5,128 bases of DNA from Candidatus Zixiibacteriota bacterium (GTDB taxonomy: Bacteria; Zixibacteria; MSB-5A5; JAABVY01; JAHJOQ01), in NCBI GenBank assembly GCA_030631455.1, contig DAOVLC010000151.1, forward strand, positions 1 to 5,128, written 5' to 3'. A model generated the notes under the pieces. It did no database searches and was not told the DNA's origin. It was given only the letters and a program-made list of their open reading frames with translations. Below, in pieces: positions 1 to 5,128 of the stretch (its first letter is position 1; each line of letters opens with the position of its first letter). Position numbers and translations under genes: made by a program.

Positions 1-420
1 CATCACGGAAGCATTGGGGATGTCTATTCCGACCTCGATTACCGTTGTGGAGACAAGAATCTGGTATTCTCCGTCTCTGAACCGACGAGATATTTCTTCT
101 CGCTCGTCGAAGTTCATTCTTCCATGAACCAGCGCCACTTTGATATCAGGGAATACATTTTCCTTCAAGTTCTCGTATGATGACACCGCCGATTTCAGAT
201 CGAGTCTCTCGGAGTCCTCCACAAGGGGATAGACGATGAAGACCTGGCGCCCCTTATTGCACTGGGACCGGATGAATTCATATACTTTGGCACGACTCTT
301 CTCGTTGCGCCATGCGGTCCTGACCGGCACTCGCCCGGGAGGCAGCTCTGCAATCACCGTGAGATCGAGGTCACCGTAGGCCGTTAACGCAAGAGATCTC
401 GGGATTGGAGTGGCTGTCAT
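1..420 (-). pseudogene. recG: Inverted partial recG fragment (helicase motifs III to V), diverged copy
   Basis: Read on the minus strand from 420 to 1, this stretch is open throughout and encodes the RecG segment from the MTATPIP motif III through the TTVIEVGID motif V. It is a gap-free reverse complement of 845-1264 with 29 mismatches. In the frame of the main gene 22 mismatches are at third, 5 at first and 2 at second codon positions. They change six residues (numbered in the + strand ORF: E186K, E198Q, E239K, G241A, S248N, E250D), all outside the core motifs. That pattern means it evolved as coding sequence, probably as the recG of a close relative. It has no RecG start or N-terminus here and its continuation lies beyond position 1, so it is called a fragment. 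Whether it is a genuine second copy or a chimeric join cannot be decided from the window. Confidence 0.85.
1..420. repeat. Left arm of a 420-bp imperfect inverted repeat
   Basis: This arm pairs with 845-1264; paired coordinates always sum to 1265, with no insertion or deletion. Identity is 391/420. Divergence is uneven: the outermost 83 bases (1-83 against 1182-1264) are identical, the stretch 84-340 holds 27 mismatches, and the innermost 80 bases hold only 2. Matching stops abruptly at 420/421, which marks a breakpoint. The spacer between the arms is 424 bp (421-844). Confidence 0.95.
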
Positions 421-1675
421 CTTAGAAGACATGCAGGCGCCCTATCCTATGCACCGCCTTCTTATGGGGGAAGTCGGATCGGGTAAGACTGCCGTAGCAC
501 TCGCAGCTATGCTGTATGCGGTCGAAAACGGGCATCAGGCGGCTATTATGGTGCCAACTGAACTTCTGGCAGAGCAGCATTATGCGTCGATCAGTGAATA
601 TGCGGAGAAACTGAACTTCGATGTTGCGCTTCTGACCGGATCTGTTTCGGAGAAGCAAAGACGGGAGTTGCTCGGTGACTTGTCGTCCGGCAAGATTGAC
701 ATCGCCGTAGGGACTCATGCGCTCTTTTCACAGGTGTCTGACTTCCGGAACCTCGCGCTCGCAGTTGTTGACGAGCAGCACAGATTCGGTGTGAATCAGA
801 GGCTTCGTTTCAAGCAGAAGGGAAAGGAGTGCGATCTGCTGGTAATGACAGCTACTCCAATCCCGAGATCTCTTGCGTTAACAGCCTACGGTGACCTCGA
901 TCTCACGGTGATTGCAGAGCTGCCGCCCGGACGAGTGCCGGTCAGGACCGCATGGCGCAACGAGGAAAGTCGCGCCAAAGTATACGAATTTATCCGGTCC
1001 GAATGCAATAAGGGACGGCAGGTATTCATCGTCTATCCCTTGGTGGAGGACTCCGAGAGACTCGATCTGAAATCGGCGGTGTCATCGTATGAGAACTTGA
1101 AGGAGAATGTATTCCCTGATATCGAAGTGGGGCTGGTTCATGGGAGAATGAGCTTCGAAGAGCGCGAGGAAATATCCCGCAGGTTCAGAGACGGAGAATA
1201 CCAGATTCTTGTCTCCACAACGGTAATCGAGGTCGGAATAGACATCCCCAATGCTTCCGTGATGTTGATCGAGCACGCCGAGAGGTTTGGATTATCACAG
1301 TTGCATCAACTCAGAGGCAGAATCGGGCGCGACAAACACGATTCCTACTGCATTCTGATGTCAATCGACAATCCGGGCGAGATTGCGGCGGAAAGACTTG
1401 CCGTAATCGAATCGACGAGTGACGGATTCAGGATTGCAGAAGCTGACCTGAGACTAAGAGGTCCCGGCGAGTTTTTCGGATCCAAGCAGCATGGACTTCC
1501 CGGCTTCAAGATAGCCAACCTTTTGCTGGACACCGCTATACTCGAAAGCGCAAGAAAATGCGCGTTTGACATTGTCTCAAAAAAACATAGATTGACCAAA
1601 GACGAAATGTCAAAATTGAAAAGTGAAGCCCTCAACCTTTACAGACAGGCTTTCGAACTCTTGACTTCCGGCTGA
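410..1675 (+). CDS. recG: ATP-dependent DNA helicase RecG, 5'-truncated (C-terminal helicase domains)
   Basis: RecG is a cytoplasmic double-strand DNA translocase that remodels stalled forks and branch-migrates Holliday junctions. All helicase motifs are visible: Walker A GEVGSGKT at residues 20-27, [10 protein letters not shown] at 48-57, GTHALF near 101, the RecG-type DEQH box at 121-124 followed by RFGV, TATPIPR at 147-153, HGRM at 244-247, [12 protein letters not shown] at 269-280 and [11 protein letters not shown] at 297-307. The RecG-specific TRG region follows ([19 protein letters not shown], 336-354). RecG proteins are usually about 650-700 residues with Walker A near residue 290, so about 270 N-terminal residues (wedge/OB domain) are missing. 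The GTG at 410 lies in the inverted repeat; true RecG sequence begins about codon 5 (base 421 or 422). The product as drawn would lack the junction-binding domain and is probably not a natural protein. The 3' end is intact and leads directly into the next gene. Confidence 0.95.
   Translation: MAVILEDMQAPYPMHRLLMGEVGSGKTAVALAAMLYAVENGHQAAIMVPTELLAEQHYASISEYAEKLNFDVALLTGSVSEKQRRELLGDLSSGKIDIAVGTHALFSQVSDFRNLALAVVDEQHRFGVNQRLRFKQKGKECDLLVMTATPIPRSLALTAYGDLDLTVIAELPPGRVPVRTAWRNEESRAKVYEFIRSECNKGRQVFIVYPLVEDSERLDLKSAVSSYENLKENVFPDIEVGLVHGRMSFEEREEISRRFRDGEYQILVSTTVIEVGIDIPNASVMLIEHAERFGLSQLHQLRGRIGRDKHDSYCILMSIDNPGEIAAERLAVIESTSDGFRIAEADLRLRGPGEFFGSKQHGLPGFKIANLLLDTAILESARKCAFDIVSKKHRLTKDEMSKLKSEALNLYRQAFELLTSG
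845..1264. repeat. Right arm of the 420-bp imperfect inverted repeat, inside recG
   Basis: This is the partner of 1-420. It lies entirely within the recG reading frame and continues into uninterrupted RecG sequence on both sides, so this arm is in its native context and the left arm is the displaced one. Confidence 0.95.
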
Positions 1676-1685
1676 GCAGGTGAGC

Positions 1686-1898
1686 ATGGCAGACAAAAAG
1701 CGGTTGGAAAACACGAGACAGATATCACAGGAACTAGCTCTGCGGGTCAAGGAACTTGTCGGCAGTACCTCGGATTACGATCTCGAGAGGCTGATGAAGA
1801 AGATCGAAGCCCAGGTGATGGATATTCAGCACAACCTGAAGCTGGCTTGCAGGATCGCAGAGGACAGCGAGGAAGGAAACAATGACAGAAGGATTTGA
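1686..1898 (+). CDS. Small hypothetical protein, predicted helical (70 aa)
   Basis: I do not recognise this family. From ATG 1686 it encodes 70 residues; a GTG at 1680 would add only two. The ATG is preferred because the purine-rich GCAGG at 1676-1680 lies about 5 nt upstream. The product is highly charged, with no signal peptide or membrane segment. Heptad-like hydrophobic spacing from about residue 12 to 58 (ELALRVKELV, then LERLMKKIEAQVMDIQHNL) suggests one or two long helices, possibly a coiled coil. It resembles small helical subunits such as XseB in size and charge, but I see no XseB-type motif. It starts 10 nt after the recG stop and overlaps the DUF1844 gene by 17 nt in another frame, so it is probably co-translated with it, and the two products may act together. 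Confidence 0.7.
   Translation: MADKKRLENTRQISQELALRVKELVGSTSDYDLERLMKKIEAQVMDIQHNLKLACRIAEDSEEGNNDRRI
1870..1877 (+). promoter_or_regulatory. Ribosome binding site of the DUF1844 gene
   Basis: The purine tract AGGAAGGA ends 4 nt before ATG 1882, with GAGG at 1869-1872 at 9 nt. It sits inside the 3' end of the upstream small ORF and supports ATG 1882 as the start of the overlapping gene. Confidence 0.6.
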
Positions 1899-2250
1899 CG
1901 AGTCCAAAAATGACCCGCATCTGCTGCAACTGGTGCTTTCTCTTGAGACAGCCGCAATGCAGCAGATGGGAAAGCTACAGAACCCGTTTACCGGTAAAGT
2001 CGAGAGAAATCTCGAACTAGCCAAGAATTCGATTGACATGCTTGCGATGATCGAACAGAAGACAGAGGGAAACCTGACAACTGAGGAGGCATCTCTCATC
2101 AAACGGGCACTCTATCAACTCAGAATGAACTATGTCGATGAACTCAAATCGGATGAAAAATCGGAAAAGGACCCAAAGGTCGAAGAAACTCCGGTGAGTG
2201 AGACCGGCAGCGATTCTGATTCCGAGGGCGAGGCGGATGACGGAGAATGA
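1882..2250 (+). CDS. DUF1844 domain-containing protein (122 aa)
   Basis: Residues about 11-88 match my recollection of the DUF1844 family: a helical start (DPHLLQLVLSLETAAMQQMG), then the hallmark NPFTGKVERNLELAKNSIDM at 34-53, LAMIEQKTEGNLTTEE at 54-69, and a final helix LIKRALYQLRMNYVDEL. The family occurs in several bacterial groups and its function is not established. No signal peptide or membrane segment is present, so it is probably cytoplasmic. Residues 89-122 form a low-complexity, strongly acidic Ser/Asp/Glu tail (SDSDSEGEADDGE at the end), a probably disordered extension beyond the domain. The start overlaps the upstream small ORF by 17 nt and the stop forms an ATGA overlap with a possible micro-ORF, which fits a translationally coupled operon. 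Confidence 0.85.
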   Translation: MTEGFDESKNDPHLLQLVLSLETAAMQQMGKLQNPFTGKVERNLELAKNSIDMLAMIEQKTEGNLTTEEASLIKRALYQLRMNYVDELKSDEKSEKDPKVEETPVSETGSDSDSEGEADDGE

Positions 2251-2330
2251 TTCAGGGAACGGGGAACCGGGGTAAGCTCGTAACGTATAAGCTTTTGGAG
2301 GAGCATCTGCCACGACCGGCCCCGGATTGA
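2247..2330 (+). CDS. Possible 27-codon micro-ORF bridging the DUF1844 gene and murB
   Basis: An open frame starts at ATG 2247, overlapping the DUF1844 stop (ATGA), and ends at TGA 2328-2330, overlapping the TTG start candidate of murB (TTGA). The peptide begins MIQGTGNRGKL, continues VTYKLLEEHL and ends PRPAPD. I recognise no family. GGAG at 2242-2245 is only 1 nt from the ATG, too close for a good ribosome binding site. Initiation would therefore rely on re-initiation by ribosomes finishing the DUF1844 gene. It may encode a real small protein, act as a coupling leader that carries ribosomes to murB, or be chance. The double stop/start overlap is the main argument in its favour. Confidence 0.35.
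   Translation: MIQGTGNRGKLVTYKLLEEHLPRPAPD
2297..2303 (+). promoter_or_regulatory. Strong Shine-Dalgarno-like GGAGGAG upstream of murB
   Basis: GGAGGAG is the best ribosome-binding match in the DUF1844-murB interval, but it lies 23 nt before TTG 2327 and 32 nt before ATG 2336. The only murB-frame codon at ideal spacing is ACG 2312 (8 nt), one base from ATG. It is probably part of murB translation initiation, but the pairing with a start codon is unresolved. Confidence 0.4.
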
Positions 2331-3289
2331 AATACATGGCAAAATCTCATATGCTTGACAAGTCGGGAACTTCTCTTTTCAAGGATCTGTCAGCCCAGTT
2401 TGGTTCGAAGCTGATCCGGGAAGAGCCGTTGTCCAGGCACACAACATTCGGTGTCGGCGGACCTGCCGATCTTTTCATTGAGGTCACCAGCGCAGATGAG
2501 ATGGTAACAGGCGTCAATCTGTGTGAGCAGCATGGCCAGAAGTATTTCATCATCGGAGGCGGATCCAACCTGCTGGTTTCGGACAATGGATATCATGGTG
2601 TGGTACTCAAGTCGAGCATCTGTCATTACGAACGGGAGGGCACCGACGTCATTGTCGGAAGCGGTTTCAATCTCGAGGAATTCGTAGACCGAGTCTGCTC
2701 GCTCGGTCTTGCGGGTGCCGAGACACTCGCTGGCATAAAAGGCACCGTCGGAGGCGCGGTATATGGCAATGCCGGAGCATACGGCGGATCGATTTCTGAC
2801 TGCTTCGTATCAGCGAAAATACTCAAACCGGGAGAAGCGCCTCGCGTGGAAGGCAAAAACTACTTTGAATTCTCCTACAGAAACAGTATATTAAAACGGA
2901 CGCGTGAGATCGTTCTGGAGGTGAGTTTTCGGTTCTTGAACGGCTCATCGGAACAGTTGTTGAAGAAGAAGCAGGAGATACTGCAGACGAGAGAGGAAAA
3001 GCACCCGACGACCGATTGTTCCGCAGGATGCTTTTTTAAGAACATAGAAAAACCAGATGAGAAATATGGCAAGCTATCGACCGGAATGCTTCTTGAGCGG
3101 GTCGGTGCCAAAGAGATCACGTTTGGCAAAGCGGGTGTTTTCCCTTACCACGCCAACATTTTGGTTAACCTCGGCGGAGCGAAAGCCGATGACATAAGAG
3201 AACTTGCGATGATTTTGAAAAAAAAGGTGAAGGATCAGTTCGGGTATTCTCTTGAGGAAGAGATTACCTATCTCGGTGACTTTAACTGA
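2327..3289 (+). CDS. murB: UDP-N-acetylenolpyruvoylglucosamine reductase (MurB)
   Basis: MurB is an FAD-dependent cytoplasmic enzyme that uses NADPH to reduce UDP-GlcNAc-enolpyruvate to UDP-MurNAc, the second committed step of peptidoglycan precursor synthesis. FAD-binding motifs are clear: HTTFGVGGPADLF at 38-50, IIGGGSNLLVSD at 75-86 and LAGIKGTVGGAVYGNAGAYG at 134-153. The substrate domain has YRNS at 184-187 (Arg185 matches the catalytic Arg), SAGCFFKN at 232-239, the KAGVFPYHANILVN segment at 268-281 and a C-terminal EEEITYLG whose Glu312 is the likely catalytic Glu. The usual proton-donor Ser of the AGS(F/V)FKN motif is Cys235. The length (320 aa) and compact layout fit type II MurB. 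The start is uncertain: TTG 2327, ATG 2336 or ATG 2351 all precede the domain. Position downstream of the DUF1844 gene suggests operon expression. Confidence 0.95.
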   Translation: MKYMAKSHMLDKSGTSLFKDLSAQFGSKLIREEPLSRHTTFGVGGPADLFIEVTSADEMVTGVNLCEQHGQKYFIIGGGSNLLVSDNGYHGVVLKSSICHYEREGTDVIVGSGFNLEEFVDRVCSLGLAGAETLAGIKGTVGGAVYGNAGAYGGSISDCFVSAKILKPGEAPRVEGKNYFEFSYRNSILKRTREIVLEVSFRFLNGSSEQLLKKKQEILQTREEKHPTTDCSAGCFFKNIEKPDEKYGKLSTGMLLERVGAKEITFGKAGVFPYHANILVNLGGAKADDIRELAMILKKKVKDQFGYSLEEEITYLGDFN

Positions 3290-3295
3290 GGAGGT
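3288..3295 (+). promoter_or_regulatory. Orphan Shine-Dalgarno-like GAGGAGGT after murB
   Basis: GAGGAGGT overlaps the murB stop codon (TGA 3287-3289) and is a near-perfect anti-SD complement. No ATG, GTG or TTG follows at usable spacing; ATT 3306 at 10 nt opens only four codons. It is 49 nt from the sprA start, too far to serve it directly. It could be a remnant of a lost gene or a ribosome standby site. Confidence 0.35.
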
Positions 3296-3344
3296 CAGCT
3301 GGAAGATTAATACAGATTAGATATTTGCTTGAGGATTTGCGTGA
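3290..3344 (+). other. Short murB-sprA intergenic gap
   Basis: These 55 nt contain several in-frame stops and an AT-rich patch (ATTAATACAGATTAGATAT, 3306-3324) that could hold a promoter -10 element, but no convincing -35 partner is seen. There is no stem-loop followed by a T-run, so nothing marks a terminator between murB and sprA. Read-through of the transcript is plausible. Confidence 0.5.
3331..3335 (+). promoter_or_regulatory. Ribosome binding site of sprA
   Basis: GAGGA lies 9 nt before GTG 3345. The in-frame TGA at 3342-3344 immediately precedes that GTG, so no longer reading frame is possible, and the next in-frame start (TTG 3396) would cut through the signal peptide. Confidence 0.6.
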
Positions 3345-5128
3345 GTGCGACTTAAGTTTAAATCATCAATCCGCCTTATAGCCCTTGCCATTTTCTTGGC
3401 GATTGTTGTGGTATGCGGCTCTGCTTCCGGGCAGGGTGTGGTTATTCCGCTTGAGTACCATTCTCCCCGCATAGTCCCGCTTCCCACGCCGGACAAATGG
3501 TCCGGTATTTCTTTAGCAATTGAAAAATACGCGTGGCTCGACAACAAGAAGGTCCGTCCAACCGACGAAACGGAGGTCAACAGGAAAACGTTGATGCTGA
3601 CGTTTTCCAGGGTATACACCTACGACAGGCGTTACGAGCCATTCAGCTATCAGCTCAGAAGATCGGTAGAGCGTCACACTTTCAACAGTCTCATGAATGA
3701 CCACAAGGTAAGCGCATACTGGGCGAAGAGCCTTGCAACCTCAATCAGTAGAGAGCAGAAGGACAAGGCTAAGGGACTGATCAGGATTACCGTGCCAATC
3801 AAATTCCCAAAGCTCGTACAGAGCGTTATCGGTGAAGGAGGCGCCAGTCTTCAGGTCAACGGCCGCTATAGAGTCAGCTTCGACGGCACAAGCCGGTGGG
3901 ACAACCGGACCCAGGTATCAGCCTACAAGCAGAGCAAGTTCCCATCGCTCGACATGGAGCAGGTCTCGTCGTTCACGATCAAAGGAACCATCGGGTCCAA
4001 GATTCATGTCACGGTCGATCAGGACTCAAAGCGGCAGACCGATCTCGAAAACCGCATCCAGATAAGATACAAGGGCACTGAAGACGACATCATCAAGACC
4101 ATCGAGGCAGGGAACACAAATTTGTCGTTGCCGAACACCAAGTTCGCCGGCTACTCATCGAGAGTGCAGGGTCTATTCGGAATCAAGGTAGTTGCTCAAC
4201 TTGGGAACCTTGGGTTCACGGTCATTACATCTCAGGAGAAAGGCAGCACAGAACGAACATCGTTCATGGCAGGTTCCGACGTAGCCCCAACGACCAGGAG
4301 AGACTGGGACTATGAACACAATAAGTTCTTTGATCTTGGAATACTTGGACCACGAGACTCAGTAGAAGCCGGTGTAGCTGACTTCACACCGGGTGTGGAC
4401 AAAATACTCGACATAAGGATGTTTATCGAGGAAACTGACATCATCCATAACATTGTTACTCAGGGTACGGCATACGCCGATCCCAATAATGAGGGCCTCT
4501 ACGAAAACGAGAAACGTCCAACCTCCTGGAAGGAACTTGAGAAGGACAAGTATTTCGTCCCACCGGGTCAATTCTACGTCGAAATGGAGCAGTATATCAG
4601 CCCTGCCGAGAATCTTGCCTGCTGGATGCTGGTGCAGCGGGATGGTCAGGAATTCCATGTTGGTGATGTTTCCGATACTCTTTATACTCTGATGCTAATC
4701 AAAGCAGACGGCGCTCTGTCTACGTACAGGACCTTCAATTACGAATGGAAGAACGTATACTACCTCGGCGAAAGAGAAATCGACGCTGACGGCCTTGATA
4801 TTACGATATACAAGGGGAAAGCCGGTGATGAGGACAAGCCGGATGACAATCTCAGCAATGAAAATGGAGAGCCCTATATCCGGCTTCTCGGTCTCGATGA
4901 AATGGATCTCAACGGAGATGCAAGGCCGGACGGCAAGTTCGACGCGACCCTCAGTCAGGTCGACTTCACCCGAGGCTACCTCTTCTTCCCTAACCGAACA
5001 CCATTCGCCGACACCACACTCGAAGAGCCCGTACCTGAGATCTACAACCTGACTAATAACACCGATATCAGAGAGGCATCGAAGTACTTCATAGCCATAA
5101 CTACGAAACAAACAAGACAGCGGAAGAC
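3345..5128 (+). CDS. sprA: SprA/Sov-family type IX secretion outer-membrane translocon, N-terminal part (3' end outside the window)
   Basis: The frame is open from GTG 3345 to the window end (594 codons plus 2 nt). Residues 1-29 form a Sec signal peptide: basic start (MRLKFKSSIR), hydrophobic core LIALAIFLAIVVV and a small-residue cleavage region GSASG. SprA-type blocks follow: GLIRITVPIKFPKLVQSVIG from 144 with VNGRYRVSFDGTSRW after it, TIGSKIHVTVDQDS at 215-228, IQIRYKGTEDDIIKTIEAGN to about 257, LSLPN, then LFGIKVVAQLGNLGFTVITS from about 277, and HNKFFDLG near 325. GLDEMDLNGDARPDGKFD at 516-533 includes an EF-hand-like Asp/Asn pattern. SprA is the giant (about 2,000-2,400 aa in known members) beta-barrel through which type IX secretion substrates cross the outer membrane, and it is needed for gliding in Bacteroidota. 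About a quarter of such a protein is present. Family assignment is confident; subfamily and exact role in this lineage are inferred. Confidence 0.9.
   Translation, partial: MRLKFKSSIRLIALAIFLAIVVVCGSASGQGVVIPLEYHSPRIVPLPTPDKWSGISLAIEKYAWLDNKKVRPTDETEVNRKTLMLTFSRVYTYDRRYEPFSYQLRRSVERHTFNSLMNDHKVSAYWAKSLATSISREQKDKAKGLIRITVPIKFPKLVQSVIGEGGASLQVNGRYRVSFDGTSRWDNRTQVSAYKQSKFPSLDMEQVSSFTIKGTIGSKIHVTVDQDSKRQTDLENRIQIRYKGTEDDIIKTIEAGNTNLSLPNTKFAGYSSRVQGLFGIKVVAQLGNLGFTVITSQEKGSTERTSFMAGSDVAPTTRRDWDYEHNKFFDLGILGPRDSVEAGVADFTPGVDKILDIRMFIEETDIIHNIVTQGTAYADPNNEGLYENEKRPTSWKELEKDKYFVPPGQFYVEMEQYISPAENLACWMLVQRDGQEFHVGDVSDTLYTLMLIKADGALSTYRTFNYEWKNVYYLGEREIDADGLDITIYKGKAGDEDKPDDNLSNENGEPYIRLLGLDEMDLNGDARPDGKFDATLSQVDFTRGYLFFPNRTPFADTTLEEPVPEIYNLTNNTDIREASKYFIAITTKQTRQRK

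Noticed and set aside
1..420. Inverted repeat as transposon or integron ends
   Set aside because: The repeat is protein-coding recG sequence, with no transposase, target-site duplication or terminal motif.
422..718. Minus-strand open frame of 98 codons opposite recG
   Set aside because: It lies antisense to the clearly coding Walker A to DEQH region, with no recognisable protein and no ribosome binding site; it is a shadow frame.
1686..1898. Assignment of the 70-aa ORF as exonuclease VII small subunit (XseB)
   Set aside because: Size and charge fit, but the XseB-type pattern of a short acidic helix, a Gly-containing turn and a second helix is not clearly matched, and no xseA is adjacent.
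1734..2102. Minus-strand open frame of 122 codons opposite the small ORF and DUF1844 gene
   Set aside because: Composition is Ser/Cys/Arg-rich as expected from the antisense of helical coding sequence, and the DUF1844 motifs on the + strand explain the region.
2251..2330. Terminator or stem-loop between the DUF1844 gene and murB
   Set aside because: Short G-rich direct repeats and a CCGGCCCCGG near-palindrome occur, but no stable hairpin followed by a T-run.
3408..3419. Possible lipoprotein signal (Cys24 of SprA)
   Set aside because: The residues before Cys are V-V-V, lacking the small residue expected at -1 of a lipobox, while a normal signal peptidase I site (SASG) follows.
3513..3704. 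Minus-strand and alternate + frames within sprA (also 3317-3619, 3832-4081, 4359-4692, 4695-5111)
   Set aside because: The continuous + frame from 3345 carries signal peptide and SprA motifs across the whole region; the others are low-complexity shadows.

Overview
The window carries one co-directional (+ strand) run of bacterial genes: a 5'-truncated recG, a small coiled-coil-like ORF, a DUF1844-family gene, a possible 27-codon micro-ORF, murB, and the first 594 codons of a very large SprA/Sov-type surface translocon gene that runs off the right edge. A SprA-like type IX secretion translocon points to the Fibrobacterota-Chlorobi-Bacteroidota (FCB) superphylum. The apparently balanced base composition and the use of GTG/TTG starts fit an uncultured FCB lineage (Zixibacteria-like candidates) better than AT-rich Bacteroidota. 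This placement is an inference from family recognition, not a search.

Left end (1-1264): bases 1-420 are an ungapped reverse-complement copy of 845-1264, which lies inside recG. I count 29 mismatches in 420 (about 93% identity). Of these, 22 fall at third codon positions and only six of 140 residues change. The left arm is therefore a diverged homologue of the same recG segment, placed head-to-head, and not a simple copy. The join at 420/421 cuts recG just upstream of the Walker A motif, so the wedge/OB half is missing and the apparent GTG start at 410 is created by the junction. A chimeric join (amplification fold-back or strain-mixed assembly) is the simplest reading. A real rearrangement is the alternative.

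Middle (1676-3289): tightly packed genes. recG is followed after about 10 nt by a 70-residue ORF of unknown function, which overlaps the DUF1844 gene by 17 nt. The DUF1844 stop overlaps a micro-ORF start (ATGA), whose stop overlaps the TTG start candidate of murB (TTGA). murB encodes UDP-N-acetylenolpyruvoylglucosamine reductase, an early step of peptidoglycan precursor synthesis. It has Cys where the classical catalytic Ser of the family sits.

Right end (3290-5128): a 55-nt gap with no visible terminator, then sprA with a Sec signal peptide and the conserved N-terminal SprA blocks. No RNA genes, CRISPR arrays, transposase genes or clear rho-independent terminators were seen. All other open frames overlapping these genes look like shadows.
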